This document shows positions 1 through 7,911 of a stretch of DNA of 58,525 bases, in pieces; within the stretch, counting starts at the first letter, position 1; each line of letters opens with the position of its first letter. Source of the stretch: Gammaproteobacteria bacterium (lineage in GTDB: Bacteria > Pseudomonadota > Gammaproteobacteria > Steroidobacterales > Woeseiaceae); assembly GCA_013151645.1 (NCBI GenBank), contig JAADHU010000039.1:1-58525 (forward strand), in the 5' to 3' direction. The translations under genes and the position numbers were made by a program. Below the pieces are notes generated by a model. It saw nothing but the letters and a program-made list of their open reading frames with translations, was not told the origin of the DNA and did no database searches.

Positions 1-224
1 TCGCGGCATTGCCGGTGAGTTTTGGCGGAGGGCGGCAGAACAGCGGCTGACAGAATCAATGCGATCAATTGTAAGACACGACACGACGGGTGCAGGCAGG
101 TTGAAAGTTCGTGGTGAAAAAACTTCGCAAACCTATCGATAGAATACGGAGTCAAGAATCCCCATACCATTGTCATATTAGCCGGATCAGCGGGAATTTT
201 TCGTTCGGCGATTCTTGCCTGGGA
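1..224. other. Left-edge region, no assigned gene
   Basis: This is the stretch downstream of rpiA. On the minus strand a frame is open from an ATG at 176 to the window edge (58 codons). Its end reads like a hydrophobic export signal (LIALILSAAVLPPSA), so it could be the start of a secreted protein that continues to the left. The frame is too short to be convincing and has no clear ribosome binding site. I see no terminator hairpin or RNA gene here. Confidence 0.25.
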
Positions 225-884
225 TCAGTGCCCTATCGTTCTCGTACCGTCGTCGTCAGCGATCAATAACACGTCGGCCGGGCGATTCGCGAAAATACCA
301 ACAGAAATAACGCCCGGAATCTGATTGACACGGCCTTCGAGTTCCAGTGGGTTGTTGATCTGCAAATTGTGCACGTCAATTATGTGGTTGCCGTTGTCCG
401 TCACAAAACCCTCTCTCCAGATAGGCTGGCCGCGCATCTTGACCATTTGCCTTGCTACGAAAGATTGCGCCATCGGCAACACCTCAACCGGAAGTGGAAA
501 TTTCCCGAGCATGCCGACGAGTTTCGATTCATCAATAATGCAAATGAATTTTCGCGCGGCACCGGCGAGAACTTTCTCACGGGTTAGTGCGCCGCCGCCA
601 CCCTTAATCAAATGCAGGTGTTTCGTAGCTTCATCGGCACCGTCAATGTAGAGGTCAAGGTCGCCCGCGGAATTAAGTGTGGTCACTTCAAATCCGTGAT
701 CTTCCAGTCTTGCCGTGGTCTCTTTCGAGCTGGATACGACCGCGTCAATCTTATGGCGGATGTCCGGCAACAGGTCGACCAGGAAATTCACGGTTGAGCC
801 GGTACCCACACCCAGCACGTAACCGTCCTGAATATACTCCAGTGATGCTTTGGCCACATTGAGCTTTTTGTCGGATTGGTCCAT
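225..884 (-). CDS. rpiA: Ribose-5-phosphate isomerase A
   Basis: This cytoplasmic enzyme interconverts ribose 5-phosphate and ribulose 5-phosphate in the non-oxidative pentose phosphate pathway. The 219-residue length is exactly that of the E. coli family. Visible signatures are the phosphate-binding GTGST near residue 27, DGADE at 81-85 and KGGGGA at 94-99. Asp81, Asp84, Lys94 and Glu103 fall at the same numbers as the known active-site residues of E. coli RpiA. The ATG at 884 gives the expected N-terminus. It stands alone on the minus strand, downstream of the histone-like gene and separated from it by a strong hairpin, so it probably has its own promoter between 885 and 1026. Function is confident from family conservation. 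Confidence 0.97.
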   Translation of the reverse strand: MDQSDKKLNVAKASLEYIQDGYVLGVGTGSTVNFLVDLLPDIRHKIDAVVSSSKETTARLEDHGFEVTTLNSAGDLDLYIDGADEATKHLHLIKGGGGALTREKVLAGAARKFICIIDESKLVGMLGKFPLPVEVLPMAQSFVARQMVKMRGQPIWREGFVTDNGNHIIDVHNLQINNPLELEGRVNQIPGVISVGIFANRPADVLLIADDDGTRTIGH

Positions 885-1026
885 TGAATAAGTCCACGTC
901 GTTTATGGTGCGCCGGCCCTGCTGCCGGGTGCAGCCGTTTGGCGTCTCTGAATTTAACGACAGGAAGCTTATCTGATAGCGGCAGAATTCGCTACGGGGG
1001 GGGTAAGCATTTTGCCTATTTCAAAC

Positions 1027-1064
1027 GAAATATGCCCGCTTTCGCGGGCATATTTCTTTTTTTT
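1027..1064. terminator. Strong hairpin between the histone-like gene and rpiA
   Basis: A perfect 13-bp stem (1027-1039 pairing with 1044-1056) with a TTTC loop is followed by eight T on the plus strand. It lies just past the stop of the minus-strand histone-like gene. The better U-tract is in plus orientation; on the minus strand the hairpin is preceded by A8 and followed by a weak T-run. It is probably a bidirectional terminator that insulates rpiA. Confidence 0.65.
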
Positions 1065-1099
1065 GGAAGAAGACCATTCTTCCAGCTAATCAGCTCAGG

Positions 1100-1468
1100 C
1101 TATTTGCGCCTTGAAGCCTTTTTCTTTGTCTTCCGCTTGGCCGTTTTCTTTTTAGCGGTTTTCTTCTTAGCCTTTTTCTTTGTCTTCCGCTTAGCAGTTT
1201 TCTTCTTAGCGGTTTTCTTCTTGGCCTTTTTCTTGGCCTTTTTCTTCACTTTCCGCTTAGCAGTTTTCTTCTTAGCGGTTTTCTTCTTAGCCTTTTTCTT
1301 GGTCTTCTTTTTGGTTTTTCGCTTCGCTACCTTTTTCTTGGCAGCTTTTTTCTTCGTCTTGCGCTTGGCGACTTTACGCTTCGGCGCTGCTTTCTTCTTC
1401 GTTACTTTACGCTTCTTCGCAACTTTGCGTTTAGAAGCTTTTTTGCGTGACTTCTTCTTGGTAGCCAT
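1100..1468 (-). CDS. Lysine-rich histone H1-like protein
   Basis: This is a 122-residue protein with about 69 lysines by my count; the rest is Arg, Ala, Thr, Val and a few Ser and Pro. It has no acidic or aromatic residue. It resembles the C-terminal half of eukaryotic histone H1 and bacterial AlgP/HctB-type DNA-binding proteins, so the likely role is nonspecific DNA compaction. The second half is built from near-identical blocks of AKKKTAKKKTAKRK followed by T/VKKKA, seen three times from about residue 58 on. The coding DNA is repetitive too (1119-1320), so copy-number change by slippage is plausible. The ATG at 1468 has a GGAG eight bases upstream. A long plus-strand frame over the same DNA is its mirror and not a gene. 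Which nucleoid role it has cannot be told from sequence. Confidence 0.85.
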   Translation of the reverse strand: MATKKKSRKKASKRKVAKKRKVTKKKAAPKRKVAKRKTKKKAAKKKVAKRKTKKKTKKKAKKKTAKKKTAKRKVKKKAKKKAKKKTAKKKTAKRKTKKKAKKKTAKKKTAKRKTKKKASRRK

Positions 1469-1780
1469 TAGTTTTCTCCGTGTCGGTACCCGGCGTCGAG
1501 TATATACAACAAAAGCAAAAAATCCAGTAAGTTAAGTGACGTGATTAACATTTCTAAAAATGCGATCTTGCATTCGAAAACAAGGTTACTGGAGGTCCGA
1601 AAAACTTTCGGATAAAAATTAACATCACCGCATTGCTTAATGGCACTCATACCGCTCCGAGCAATCACGATCATGCTTGGTGAATTGTGTAAGAGAGGTA
1701 GGTGAAGCGAAATTGACGGGTCATGGCGCTTGTCTTCGTTACGCAAGAAAACACGCCGGGTCCGTAGGACGAGAGTTCAG
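1469..1780. other. AT-rich spacer upstream of the histone-like gene
   Basis: This 312-bp stretch lies between the 5-formyl-THF cyclo-ligase stop and the histone-like gene start, both on the minus strand. It is visibly richer in A and T around 1500-1640 than its surroundings, and a TATACT-like -10 sequence can be read on the minus strand at 1499-1504, so it probably carries the histone-like gene's promoter. No convincing -35 box was found. A 92-codon minus-strand frame across it has no recognisable domain and I do not call it. Confidence 0.35.
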
Positions 1781-2362
1781 TTATTTGTTCTGCGCGGCTT
1801 CTGTAATTACGCGAAAAAGCCGGATATCCCAAGTACTTGCGCCAATCTGTTCAACACGTTGGCAATCGAACGCAAGGCCAAAAAGCCTGGGCACTGAATC
1901 GGCTCTCTGTTCATTGAGGAAGGCAAAAGTACGATCGTAATACCCTCCGCCCATACCGATTCGGTTGCATTGCGAATCGAATGCGACCAATGGCGTGAAC
2001 ACAATATCAAGTTCACGGGGATCGATTTCATCACCGCGAACCGGTTCCTCAATTCCATACTGACTGGTTCGTGTTTCGCTTTCCTCCAAAAATTCGACGA
2101 ACTTTAATTCCGGGGATTTTCGCAAAACGGGCAGAAAAATGCGCTTTTTCATCCGCCACGCGCGTTCGATGAGTCGCCGGCAATTTACTTCTTCGTCGAA
2201 TGCGAGGTAACAGGCGATCGTTTTTGCGTCTTCAAAAAACGTGGAATTGATCGCCGCCGCACAAATTTTTTCTGATGCGGCCTCCCGTTCGATCACTGTG
2301 AGACTTTGTCGCGCGAATTTTCCGGCACGCCGGAGTTCGACCTTGGTTGCCCCGACTAACAT
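1781..2362 (-). CDS. ygfA: 5-formyltetrahydrofolate cyclo-ligase
   Basis: This enzyme uses ATP to turn 5-formyl-THF into 5,10-methenyl-THF, returning stored folate to one-carbon metabolism. The diagnostic GMGGGYYDR phosphate-binding motif lies near residue 140, after a conserved basic N-terminal region (VELRRAGKFARQSL). I chose the ATG at 2362 (193 residues) rather than the 276-residue open frame, because the extra N-terminus is the read-through of 6S RNA and matches nothing in the family. The gene follows zapA and 6S RNA, the classical gammaproteobacterial order in which 6S RNA and ygfA are cotranscribed. A folate function also fits the glycine cleavage, thyA and folA genes elsewhere in the window. 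Confidence 0.93.
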   Translation of the reverse strand: MLVGATKVELRRAGKFARQSLTVIEREAASEKICAAAINSTFFEDAKTIACYLAFDEEVNCRRLIERAWRMKKRIFLPVLRKSPELKFVEFLEESETRTSQYGIEEPVRGDEIDPRELDIVFTPLVAFDSQCNRIGMGGGYYDRTFAFLNEQRADSVPRLFGLAFDCQRVEQIGASTWDIRLFRVITEAAQNK

Positions 2363-2440
2363 ATTGACATCAGGTAACGACGATAGCGCGAATGCGTGGA
2401 CGCATTGCTTGATTCCGCTCCGGGCAAGTGACTGTTGATG

Positions 2441-2654
2441 AAGGCGCCTCCCGCCTGTGCCGTTACCGACCGTCGCTCTCGAACCGGAGCAACAGGTGGG
2501 GTCAGCCGTAGCAGCAACAGGCTTTCCACACGAGGTGGTCTTGCACAAATGCTGCTGACAGTGCACGACCCCGAGGTAAATAGTTAGGGTCGAAGGTATC
2601 CGGGTCCGCATCGTACACTGCAGGAGACGCCAAACTTGTTCGTCTGTCTATTGC
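2441..2654 (-). ncRNA. ssrS: 6S RNA
   Basis: 6S RNA binds sigma-70 RNA polymerase by mimicking an open promoter. On the minus strand a closing stem forms between GGCGTCTCCTGC (2620-2631) and GCGGGAGGCGCC (2443-2454). An apical stem with GTCAGCAGC and GCTGCTACGGCTGAC encloses the far loop, leaving an enlarged central bubble. The mature RNA is about 190 nt (roughly 2441-2635), the usual size. A perfect TATAAT lies at 2661-2666, right behind the zapA stop, which would start transcription near 2654; no good -35 box was seen. The position between zapA and ygfA is the family's standard locus. Exact ends are inferred from pairing. Confidence 0.85.
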
Positions 2655-2667
2655 CGACAGATTATAT

Positions 2668-2982
2668 CTAAATATCGAGCTGCCGAGTGTTACCCAGTAC
2701 CGATTCTACCTGATCCGACATCAATTTAAGCCGATTGCCGAGGGTGTCCTCCAGTACCTTGTCTTTCGCGTTGGCCTGCAGCAATTCATTGGCCATATTC
2801 AAAGAGGCCATCACCGCGATTCGTTCAAGGCCGACAACTTTGCCGCTATCGCGAATTTCGCGCATTTTTGCATCCAGTACCTCAGCGGAATCGAGGAGCG
2901 CGGTGCGCTCGTTCGCAGGGCACGATACCTGGTATTCCTTGTCGAGAATTCGCACACTCACGTGCGCATACATATCGCTCAT
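2668..2982 (-). CDS. zapA: Cell division protein ZapA
   Basis: ZapA binds FtsZ and promotes Z-ring bundling at midcell. The 104-residue length fits the family. The N-terminal half has the expected globular motif (VSVRILDKEYQVSCP, then residues ending in LLDSAEVLDAKMREI), and the C-terminal half (about 55-100) is a long amphipathic helix with heptad-like spacing, as needed for the ZapA coiled-coil tetramer. The ATG at 2982 is the natural start. It sits 123 bp downstream of the small coiled-coil gene and directly upstream of 6S RNA, the conserved order in this class. Confidence 0.93.
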   Translation of the reverse strand: MSDMYAHVSVRILDKEYQVSCPANERTALLDSAEVLDAKMREIRDSGKVVGLERIAVMASLNMANELLQANAKDKVLEDTLGNRLKLMSDQVESVLGNTRQLDI

Positions 2983-3105
2983 CGCAGTTTTTCCGTTACG
3001 GATACTCTACTACGTTCCCGGCCGATCAATGGATCGAATCAAACGCATAAAGCACCTGGGTTTTATTTATTGAGCCGATACAGCTCCGCACGCGTTGAGC
3101 TGTCC

Positions 3106-3336
3106 TCAGCTTCCCTGTTCCATCGCCTTCAGTCGCCCGATCATCGCTTCGACACGGGCGCGCACCTGTTCGTTTTTCTGCAATAAGGTGGCCCGTTCAT
3201 TGGTCAATGTGTCCTGGCGGTGTTTCAGCGACCGATTTTCATCCTGGAGTTGATCGCAGACGTGCACAAGCGCGTCAACACGCTTCTCAAGCCGTTTCAG
3301 TTCGTGTTCAAAAATAGCGTTTGCATCATCACTCAT
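3106..3336 (-). CDS. Small coiled-coil protein (TIGR02449-like)
   Basis: This 76-residue protein is almost entirely a predicted coiled coil: charged and leucine-rich from residue 8 (FEHELKRLEKRVDALV) to the end, with no signal peptide or enzyme motif. A small coiled-coil family (TIGR02449, sometimes compared with ZapB) is regularly found beside zapA, and both size and place match. A division-related role alongside ZapA is inference from context. It heads the minus-strand zapA/6S/ygfA group and is divergent from ygfB. The ATG at 3336 is clear. Confidence 0.8.
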   Translation of the reverse strand: MSDDANAIFEHELKRLEKRVDALVHVCDQLQDENRSLKHRQDTLTNERATLLQKNEQVRARVEAMIGRLKAMEQGS

Positions 3337-3471
3337 ACACCCAATATAGAGCCGAGCGACCGCAGAATCAATCGTGATGCGCGTCTTTTACGTAGTCAGT
3401 TGTGTCAATACATGGGATCATTTACTTCTGGCCCGTATATTACGGCAACAAACCAGCAGACACTCCGCGCT

Positions 3472-4071
3472 ATGGACGATCCAATTGATCAAAATGAGCT
3501 CGATGCCGCACTGAAACGCTGCGGTTCGGACTGGAACAGCGCTCAGGCGCATGGGCTTCTTTGCGGACGGCTTGCCGTTCTCGGGACGGACGGCGGGATG
3601 ATGTGGATGGAGCAGGTTCTCGGCGAACGCAGTGCTGGAGACGCGTCGCACGCAGAGTGCGCACGAATGCTTGACGTGTTGTTTCAGCTGACCTGGCGAC
3701 AACTCACGGAGCGGCAATCGGAATTCGAACTCTTGTTACCCGATGATGGTGAGGAGATATCGGTTAGAGCGGAGTCGATCGGCTTCTGGTGCGAGGGATT
3801 CCTGCACGGCCTGGTCTCAGGCAAGCATGCTGAAGCGCTGAAGCAACAGCTTGCCACGGAACCGTTAGCGGGGTTGATCAAGGACATGCTCGAGATTACG
3901 CGGGCATCTTATGACGAAAATGAAGATGAAGAATCCAGTGAGTCAGACTATGCGGAACTCGTCGAATACGTTCGTGTTGCGGTGCAGTTGGCGTATGAAG
4001 AACTTGCCGGGGTTCGCACAGGAAGTGGTCAGAATGCTGTGGGCCAGGCTGTATCGGATGCGCTGCACTAG
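3472..4071 (+). CDS. ygfB: YgfB/UPF0149 family protein
   Basis: This 199-residue cytoplasmic protein belongs to the YecA/YgfB family, recognised by AQAHGLLCGRLAV near residue 25, the WCEGFLHGL motif around residue 105 and the acidic C-terminal segment before EYVRVAVQLAYEEL. YgfB has been linked to regulation of peptidoglycan recycling and beta-lactam response in Pseudomonas; whether that holds here is unknown. The frame is open further upstream (ATG at 3412, and earlier), but starting at 3472 with MDDPIDQNEL gives the family length. The pepP gene follows 38 bp downstream in the usual ygfB-pepP-ubiH-ubiI order, so these form one operon whose promoter should lie between 3337 and 3471. Confidence 0.9.
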   Translation: MDDPIDQNELDAALKRCGSDWNSAQAHGLLCGRLAVLGTDGGMMWMEQVLGERSAGDASHAECARMLDVLFQLTWRQLTERQSEFELLLPDDGEEISVRAESIGFWCEGFLHGLVSGKHAEALKQQLATEPLAGLIKDMLEITRASYDENEDEESSESDYAELVEYVRVAVQLAYEELAGVRTGSGQNAVGQAVSDALH

Positions 4072-4109
4072 CCCGGCCGGGAAGCCAATGAATCAAAGCG
4101 CTCATTGAC

Positions 4110-5411
4110 ATGAATAAGAATGAATTTACGAAACGGCGCAAACAACTCATGCGCATGGTTGGCGGCGACGGTGTCGCTATCCTGCCGAGCGCACCCATTC
4201 GCAAACGGAGTCGTGACGTCGCCTATCGATACCGCCAGGACAGTGATTTCTACTACCTGACCGGATTCGCGGAACCCGACTCGGTGGCCGTGCTTGCACC
4301 CGGAAGGGACAACGGCGAATTTGTTCTGTTCTGTCGCGATCGTGATCGTACCCGGGAGCAGTGGGATGGCAGCCGTGCCGGCACCGAGGGCGCAGTCAGT
4401 GACTTTTTCGCCGACGATGCATTTCCGATCGATGATATCGACGATATATTGCCTGGCATCATCGAGGAGCGAAACTGCGTCTACTACACCATGGGAGCCT
4501 ACGCAGATTTCGATGTGCGCATTACTGAGTGGGTGAAATCGCTGCGCGCACAAACATCCATGGGCAGCCATACGCCACATGAGTTCGTGGCGCTTGACCA
4601 TCTCCTGCACGACATGCGCCTGTATAAGAGTCGTGCCGAATTGTCGACGATGCGACGTTCGGCCAGGCTTGCAGCCAAAGCACACAATCGTGCCATGTCC
4701 TGCGTCCGTGCCGATATGCACGAGTACGAACTGGAAGCAGAATTCATTCATGAGTTTCGCCGTGGTGGTGCCATCAACTCATACAGTCCGATTGTTGGCG
4801 GCGGAGCAAACGCTTGCGTGCTGCACTATGTGGATAACAACGCGCTGTTGGTGGACGGCGATCTGGTGCTGGTCGACGCCGGTTGCGAACTCGACTACTA
4901 CGCGTCGGACGTGACGCGTACCTACCCGGTAAACGGGCATTTTTCGCCGGAGCAAAGAGATATTTACAACATTGTGCTCGAAGCGCAGTTGGCGGCTATC
5001 GATGCAGTCCGTGTCGGAAATCACTGGAACGATCCACATGATGCCGCTGTAAAAGTGATTACACGGGGTCTGAGGAAGCTTGGGATTCTCAAAGGAAGCT
5101 TGCCGGCGTTACTCCGGGAAGGTGCCTATCGCGAATATTTCATGCATAGAACGGGTCACTGGATCGGCATGGATGTGCATGACGTCGGTGACTATAAAGT
5201 CGGCGACGAGTGGCGGATGCTGGAAGCGGGCATGGTACTGACGGTTGAACCTGGCATCTACTTGCCGGCGAGTCGCAAGATTCCGGCTCGCTACAGGAAT
5301 ATTGGCGTCAGAATCGAAGACGATGTGGTCGTTGGGAAAAACGGGCCTGACGTCTTGAGTGCGTCGGCTGTAAAAGATCCGGATGACATCGAAACATTGA
5401 TGGCCCGCTGA
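4110..5411 (+). CDS. pepP: Xaa-Pro aminopeptidase PepP
   Basis: This dinuclear-metal aminopeptidase removes the N-terminal residue ahead of proline. At 433 residues it has the two-domain AMP_N plus M24 creatinase layout. The N-terminal domain shows SRDVAYRYRQDSDFYYLTGF. The metal ligands of the M24 domain are visible as VDAGCELDYYASDVTRTY (two Asp), HRTGHWIGMDVHD (His), VEPGIYLP (Glu) and RIEDDV (Glu). It is preceded by ygfB and its stop codon overlaps the ubiH start (TGATG), so translation is probably coupled. It is unlike the exported M24 protein at 27776, which has a signal peptide. Confidence 0.95.
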   Translation: MNKNEFTKRRKQLMRMVGGDGVAILPSAPIRKRSRDVAYRYRQDSDFYYLTGFAEPDSVAVLAPGRDNGEFVLFCRDRDRTREQWDGSRAGTEGAVSDFFADDAFPIDDIDDILPGIIEERNCVYYTMGAYADFDVRITEWVKSLRAQTSMGSHTPHEFVALDHLLHDMRLYKSRAELSTMRRSARLAAKAHNRAMSCVRADMHEYELEAEFIHEFRRGGAINSYSPIVGGGANACVLHYVDNNALLVDGDLVLVDAGCELDYYASDVTRTYPVNGHFSPEQRDIYNIVLEAQLAAIDAVRVGNHWNDPHDAAVKVITRGLRKLGILKGSLPALLREGAYREYFMHRTGHWIGMDVHDVGDYKVGDEWRMLEAGMVLTVEPGIYLPASRKIPARYRNIGVRIEDDVVVGKNGPDVLSASAVKDPDDIETLMAR

Positions 5412-6652
5412 TGCTTAGCGCTACGATCGAAACAGACTACGACGTTGTTGTTGCCGGAGGTGGCATGATCGGCACGAGCTTTGCGCTGGCGCTGGCCCCG
5501 CTCGGGCTGCGTGTGGCCGTGGTCGAGGCGGTAGCGCGTGCTGCTGCAGAACAACCCAGTTTCGATGAGAGGTCGACGGCGTTGTCCCGCAGTAGCCAGC
5601 GTATGTTTACGGCGATGGGTCTGTGGGACGAAATCAAGGCAGCCGCGACACCGATTCACAATATTCATGTTTCAGAAAAAGGCCGCTTCGGTTTTTCCCA
5701 CATTGATGCCGAAGAGCAAGGCGTTGAAGCACTCGGTTACGTGGTGATCAATCGTGTGCTTGGCGAGGTGCTGCAGGCGGCACTGGAAAAGCAGGAAACG
5801 GTCGACCTTATTTGTCCGGCCAGAATCACTGCCGTCAAAAGCGGCGAGCAGAAGTCGGTGGTTCGCGTCGATCAGGAAGGCAGTACCCGGAAGTTGTCTT
5901 GTCGGCTTGTCGTGGCGGCAGATGGCGCACGTTCCAGCGTGCGCGAGATGCTGGGTATCAGCGCACAACATCGCGATTATGGCCAGCATGCGATTGTCGG
6001 CAATGTCCTGACAGAGAAAGCACACGCAAATCGGGCGTTCGAGCGATTTACTGAAGCGGGGCCGCTGGCGATGTTGCCGATCGCAGATGATCGCGCGGCC
6101 TTCGTATGGATCGTGCAATCGGCTGAGGTGGAGAATGTTCTCGCGATGGACGATGCCGAATTCACGGAAAGATTGCAGGAAGGGTTCGGGCTGCGACTTG
6201 GGCGGTTCTCCAAAGTGGGTGTCCGAGCCGCCTATCCGCTGGGGCTGAGCAAGGCGAACGGGCTGGTCGTAAAGCGTGGTGTCCTGATTGGCAACGCCGC
6301 GCATGGCTTGCACCCGGTTGCGGCACAAGGGTTCAACCTGGGCCTGAGAGATGTGGCTGCACTGTCGGATTGCATCGCAGACGCACGCGTTGGCGCCGAT
6401 GTCGATCCGGGTAGCCACTGCATACTCGAAGAGTATGCGGACTGGCGTCGAGCCGACCAGGGCAAGCTCGTACAGTTTACCGACGGTATCGTGCGGCTAT
6501 TCGGCAGCAACGTCCCGGCAGTGCGAACCCTGAGAAATATCGGCATGCTTGGTTTCGATGTAATACCCGGTGTGCGCACGTTGTTCGCTAAACATACGAT
6601 GGGCCTGGCGGGAAAACTGCCGCGCCTGTCACGTGGTCTGCCGCTGACATGA
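5411..6652 (+). CDS. ubiH: 2-octaprenyl-6-methoxyphenol hydroxylase UbiH
   Basis: This FAD-dependent hydroxylase acts in ubiquinone biosynthesis on the inner membrane face. The 413-residue protein has the dinucleotide-binding GGGMIG at about residues 17-22, the DGARSSVR motif near 170 and the second FAD motif GNAAHGLHPVAAQGFNLG near 295, in which the usual GD is GN. It overlaps pepP by one base and ubiI-like by four (ATGA), the pepP-ubiH-ubiI order of enterobacteria. Assigning the first copy as UbiH and the second as UbiI rests on order and on the shorter N-terminus of the second. The two could be swapped in substrate specificity. Confidence 0.88.
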   Translation: MLSATIETDYDVVVAGGGMIGTSFALALAPLGLRVAVVEAVARAAAEQPSFDERSTALSRSSQRMFTAMGLWDEIKAAATPIHNIHVSEKGRFGFSHIDAEEQGVEALGYVVINRVLGEVLQAALEKQETVDLICPARITAVKSGEQKSVVRVDQEGSTRKLSCRLVVAADGARSSVREMLGISAQHRDYGQHAIVGNVLTEKAHANRAFERFTEAGPLAMLPIADDRAAFVWIVQSAEVENVLAMDDAEFTERLQEGFGLRLGRFSKVGVRAAYPLGLSKANGLVVKRGVLIGNAAHGLHPVAAQGFNLGLRDVAALSDCIADARVGADVDPGSHCILEEYADWRRADQGKLVQFTDGIVRLFGSNVPAVRTLRNIGMLGFDVIPGVRTLFAKHTMGLAGKLPRLSRGLPLT

Positions 6653-7860
6653 AAAAGGACTTTGATGTTGTCGTGGTGGGCGGAGGCATGGTTGGTTTGG
6701 CCACTGCCGCACTGCTCGCACAATCGCCTTGTCGCGGCCACCTCAGAATTACACTGCTCGATGCGGGCAAGAAACCGCAGTTCAGTATAGACAATGAGGT
6801 CGGATTGCGAGTGTCTGCAATTTCACGCGGATCAATGCATATCCTGCAGAACATCGGCGTGTGGCAACCAATTCTTGGCTTGCGTGCAAGCCCGTATCGC
6901 AGCATGCGCGTCTGGGATTCACGGGGATCCGTCGAAGGGCCCGATACGCTTCACTTTGACGCGGCGGAATTCGCGGTGCCGGAACTTGGTTGTATCGTAG
7001 AGAACGTCCTGATCCAGGACGCGCTGCTGCGGCGTCTCGAGAGCATGGATGTCGAGGTGCGTTTCGCATCGCCCATTGCGAGTATATCCATGGCGAGTGA
7101 CAAGTCATTGATTGATATTCAGCTGCAGGCCGGTCGTTCAATCAGTGCGGATTTATTGGTCGGCGCCGACGGTGCTGCTTCGCTGGTTAGAGAGAGTGCA
7201 GGTATTCCGGTCAGAACGTGGCGCTATCCGCAGTCAGCATTTGTCACGCATGTGATCCCCGCAAGACACCATGAGGACACCGCGTGGCAGCGTTTCCTCA
7301 AGGAGGGCCCGCTGGCGCTCCTGCCGCTGGGTGATGGCCGCGTCTCCGTGGTGTGGTCGACAACACCCGACAAGGCCGATAGTGCCATGTCGGCGAGCGA
7401 TGTCGAACTTGCTGCGATGCTTGAGCAGGCCAGCGATGAAGTCCTCGGCAAACTGACGATAGCCGGATCACGAGGATCGTTTCCACTCAAATCGCAACAC
7501 GCAGAGCGATATGTCATGCCGGGGCTGGCGCTGGTCGGCGACTCGGCACACGCGGTACATCCGCTGGCAGGCCAGGGAGCCAATCTTGGTATCGCGGACG
7601 CCGCAGCCCTGGCGACGGTTGTGTCAGAGGCGTTGTTGCGCGGCGAACACCCGGGCGATTTACCGACGTTGCGGCGCTATGAGCGCGAACGAAAAGGCGC
7701 GAATAAAACGATGTTGCACTTTATCGATGCGCTGAACCGTCTGTTCCTGAACGACTCCGAGGCCGCCGCCAATCTGCGAGGGGCCGGAATGCGACTCTTC
7801 AATCGCAGCGGTCCGATACAACGCCGTGCGGTTCAGGTCGCACTGGGTGTTAATGTGTAG
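6649..7860 (+). CDS. ubiI: UbiH/UbiF-family FAD hydroxylase, likely UbiI
   Basis: This is the second flavin hydroxylase of the ubiquinone pathway, 403 residues. It shows GGGMVG near residue 11, GADGAASLVR near 168 and a canonical GDSAHAVHPLAGQGANLG near 298. UbiI performs the C5 ring hydroxylation in E. coli. It overlaps ubiH by four bases, so the two are translationally coupled. The next gene (7912) begins 51 bp downstream with no obvious terminator, so the transcript may run on into the transglutaminase-like membrane protein, although that pair is functionally unrelated. Family assignment is firm; the exact hydroxylation position is inferred. Confidence 0.85.
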   Translation: MKKDFDVVVVGGGMVGLATAALLAQSPCRGHLRITLLDAGKKPQFSIDNEVGLRVSAISRGSMHILQNIGVWQPILGLRASPYRSMRVWDSRGSVEGPDTLHFDAAEFAVPELGCIVENVLIQDALLRRLESMDVEVRFASPIASISMASDKSLIDIQLQAGRSISADLLVGADGAASLVRESAGIPVRTWRYPQSAFVTHVIPARHHEDTAWQRFLKEGPLALLPLGDGRVSVVWSTTPDKADSAMSASDVELAAMLEQASDEVLGKLTIAGSRGSFPLKSQHAERYVMPGLALVGDSAHAVHPLAGQGANLGIADAAALATVVSEALLRGEHPGDLPTLRRYERERKGANKTMLHFIDALNRLFLNDSEAAANLRGAGMRLFNRSGPIQRRAVQVALGVNV

Positions 7861-7911
7861 AATTGCGGGCCGGGATGCAGAACCGGACGTTAGAGTCGGG
7901 CCAATCGAACT

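Noticed and set aside
939-1535. A 198-codon plus-strand frame opposite the histone-like gene
   Set aside because: It reads as Phe/Leu/Ala repeats (FFLAVFFLAFF), the mirror of lysine codons on the other strand, and has no independent evidence.
1468-1746. A 92-codon minus-strand frame in the spacer upstream of the histone-like gene
   Set aside because: No recognisable domain, no ribosome site, and base composition like spacer DNA; it probably only reflects low stop density.
2363-2611. The N-terminal extension of the cyclo-ligase frame
   Set aside because: It covers the 6S RNA and contains no family residues; the ATG at 2362 gives the normal protein.
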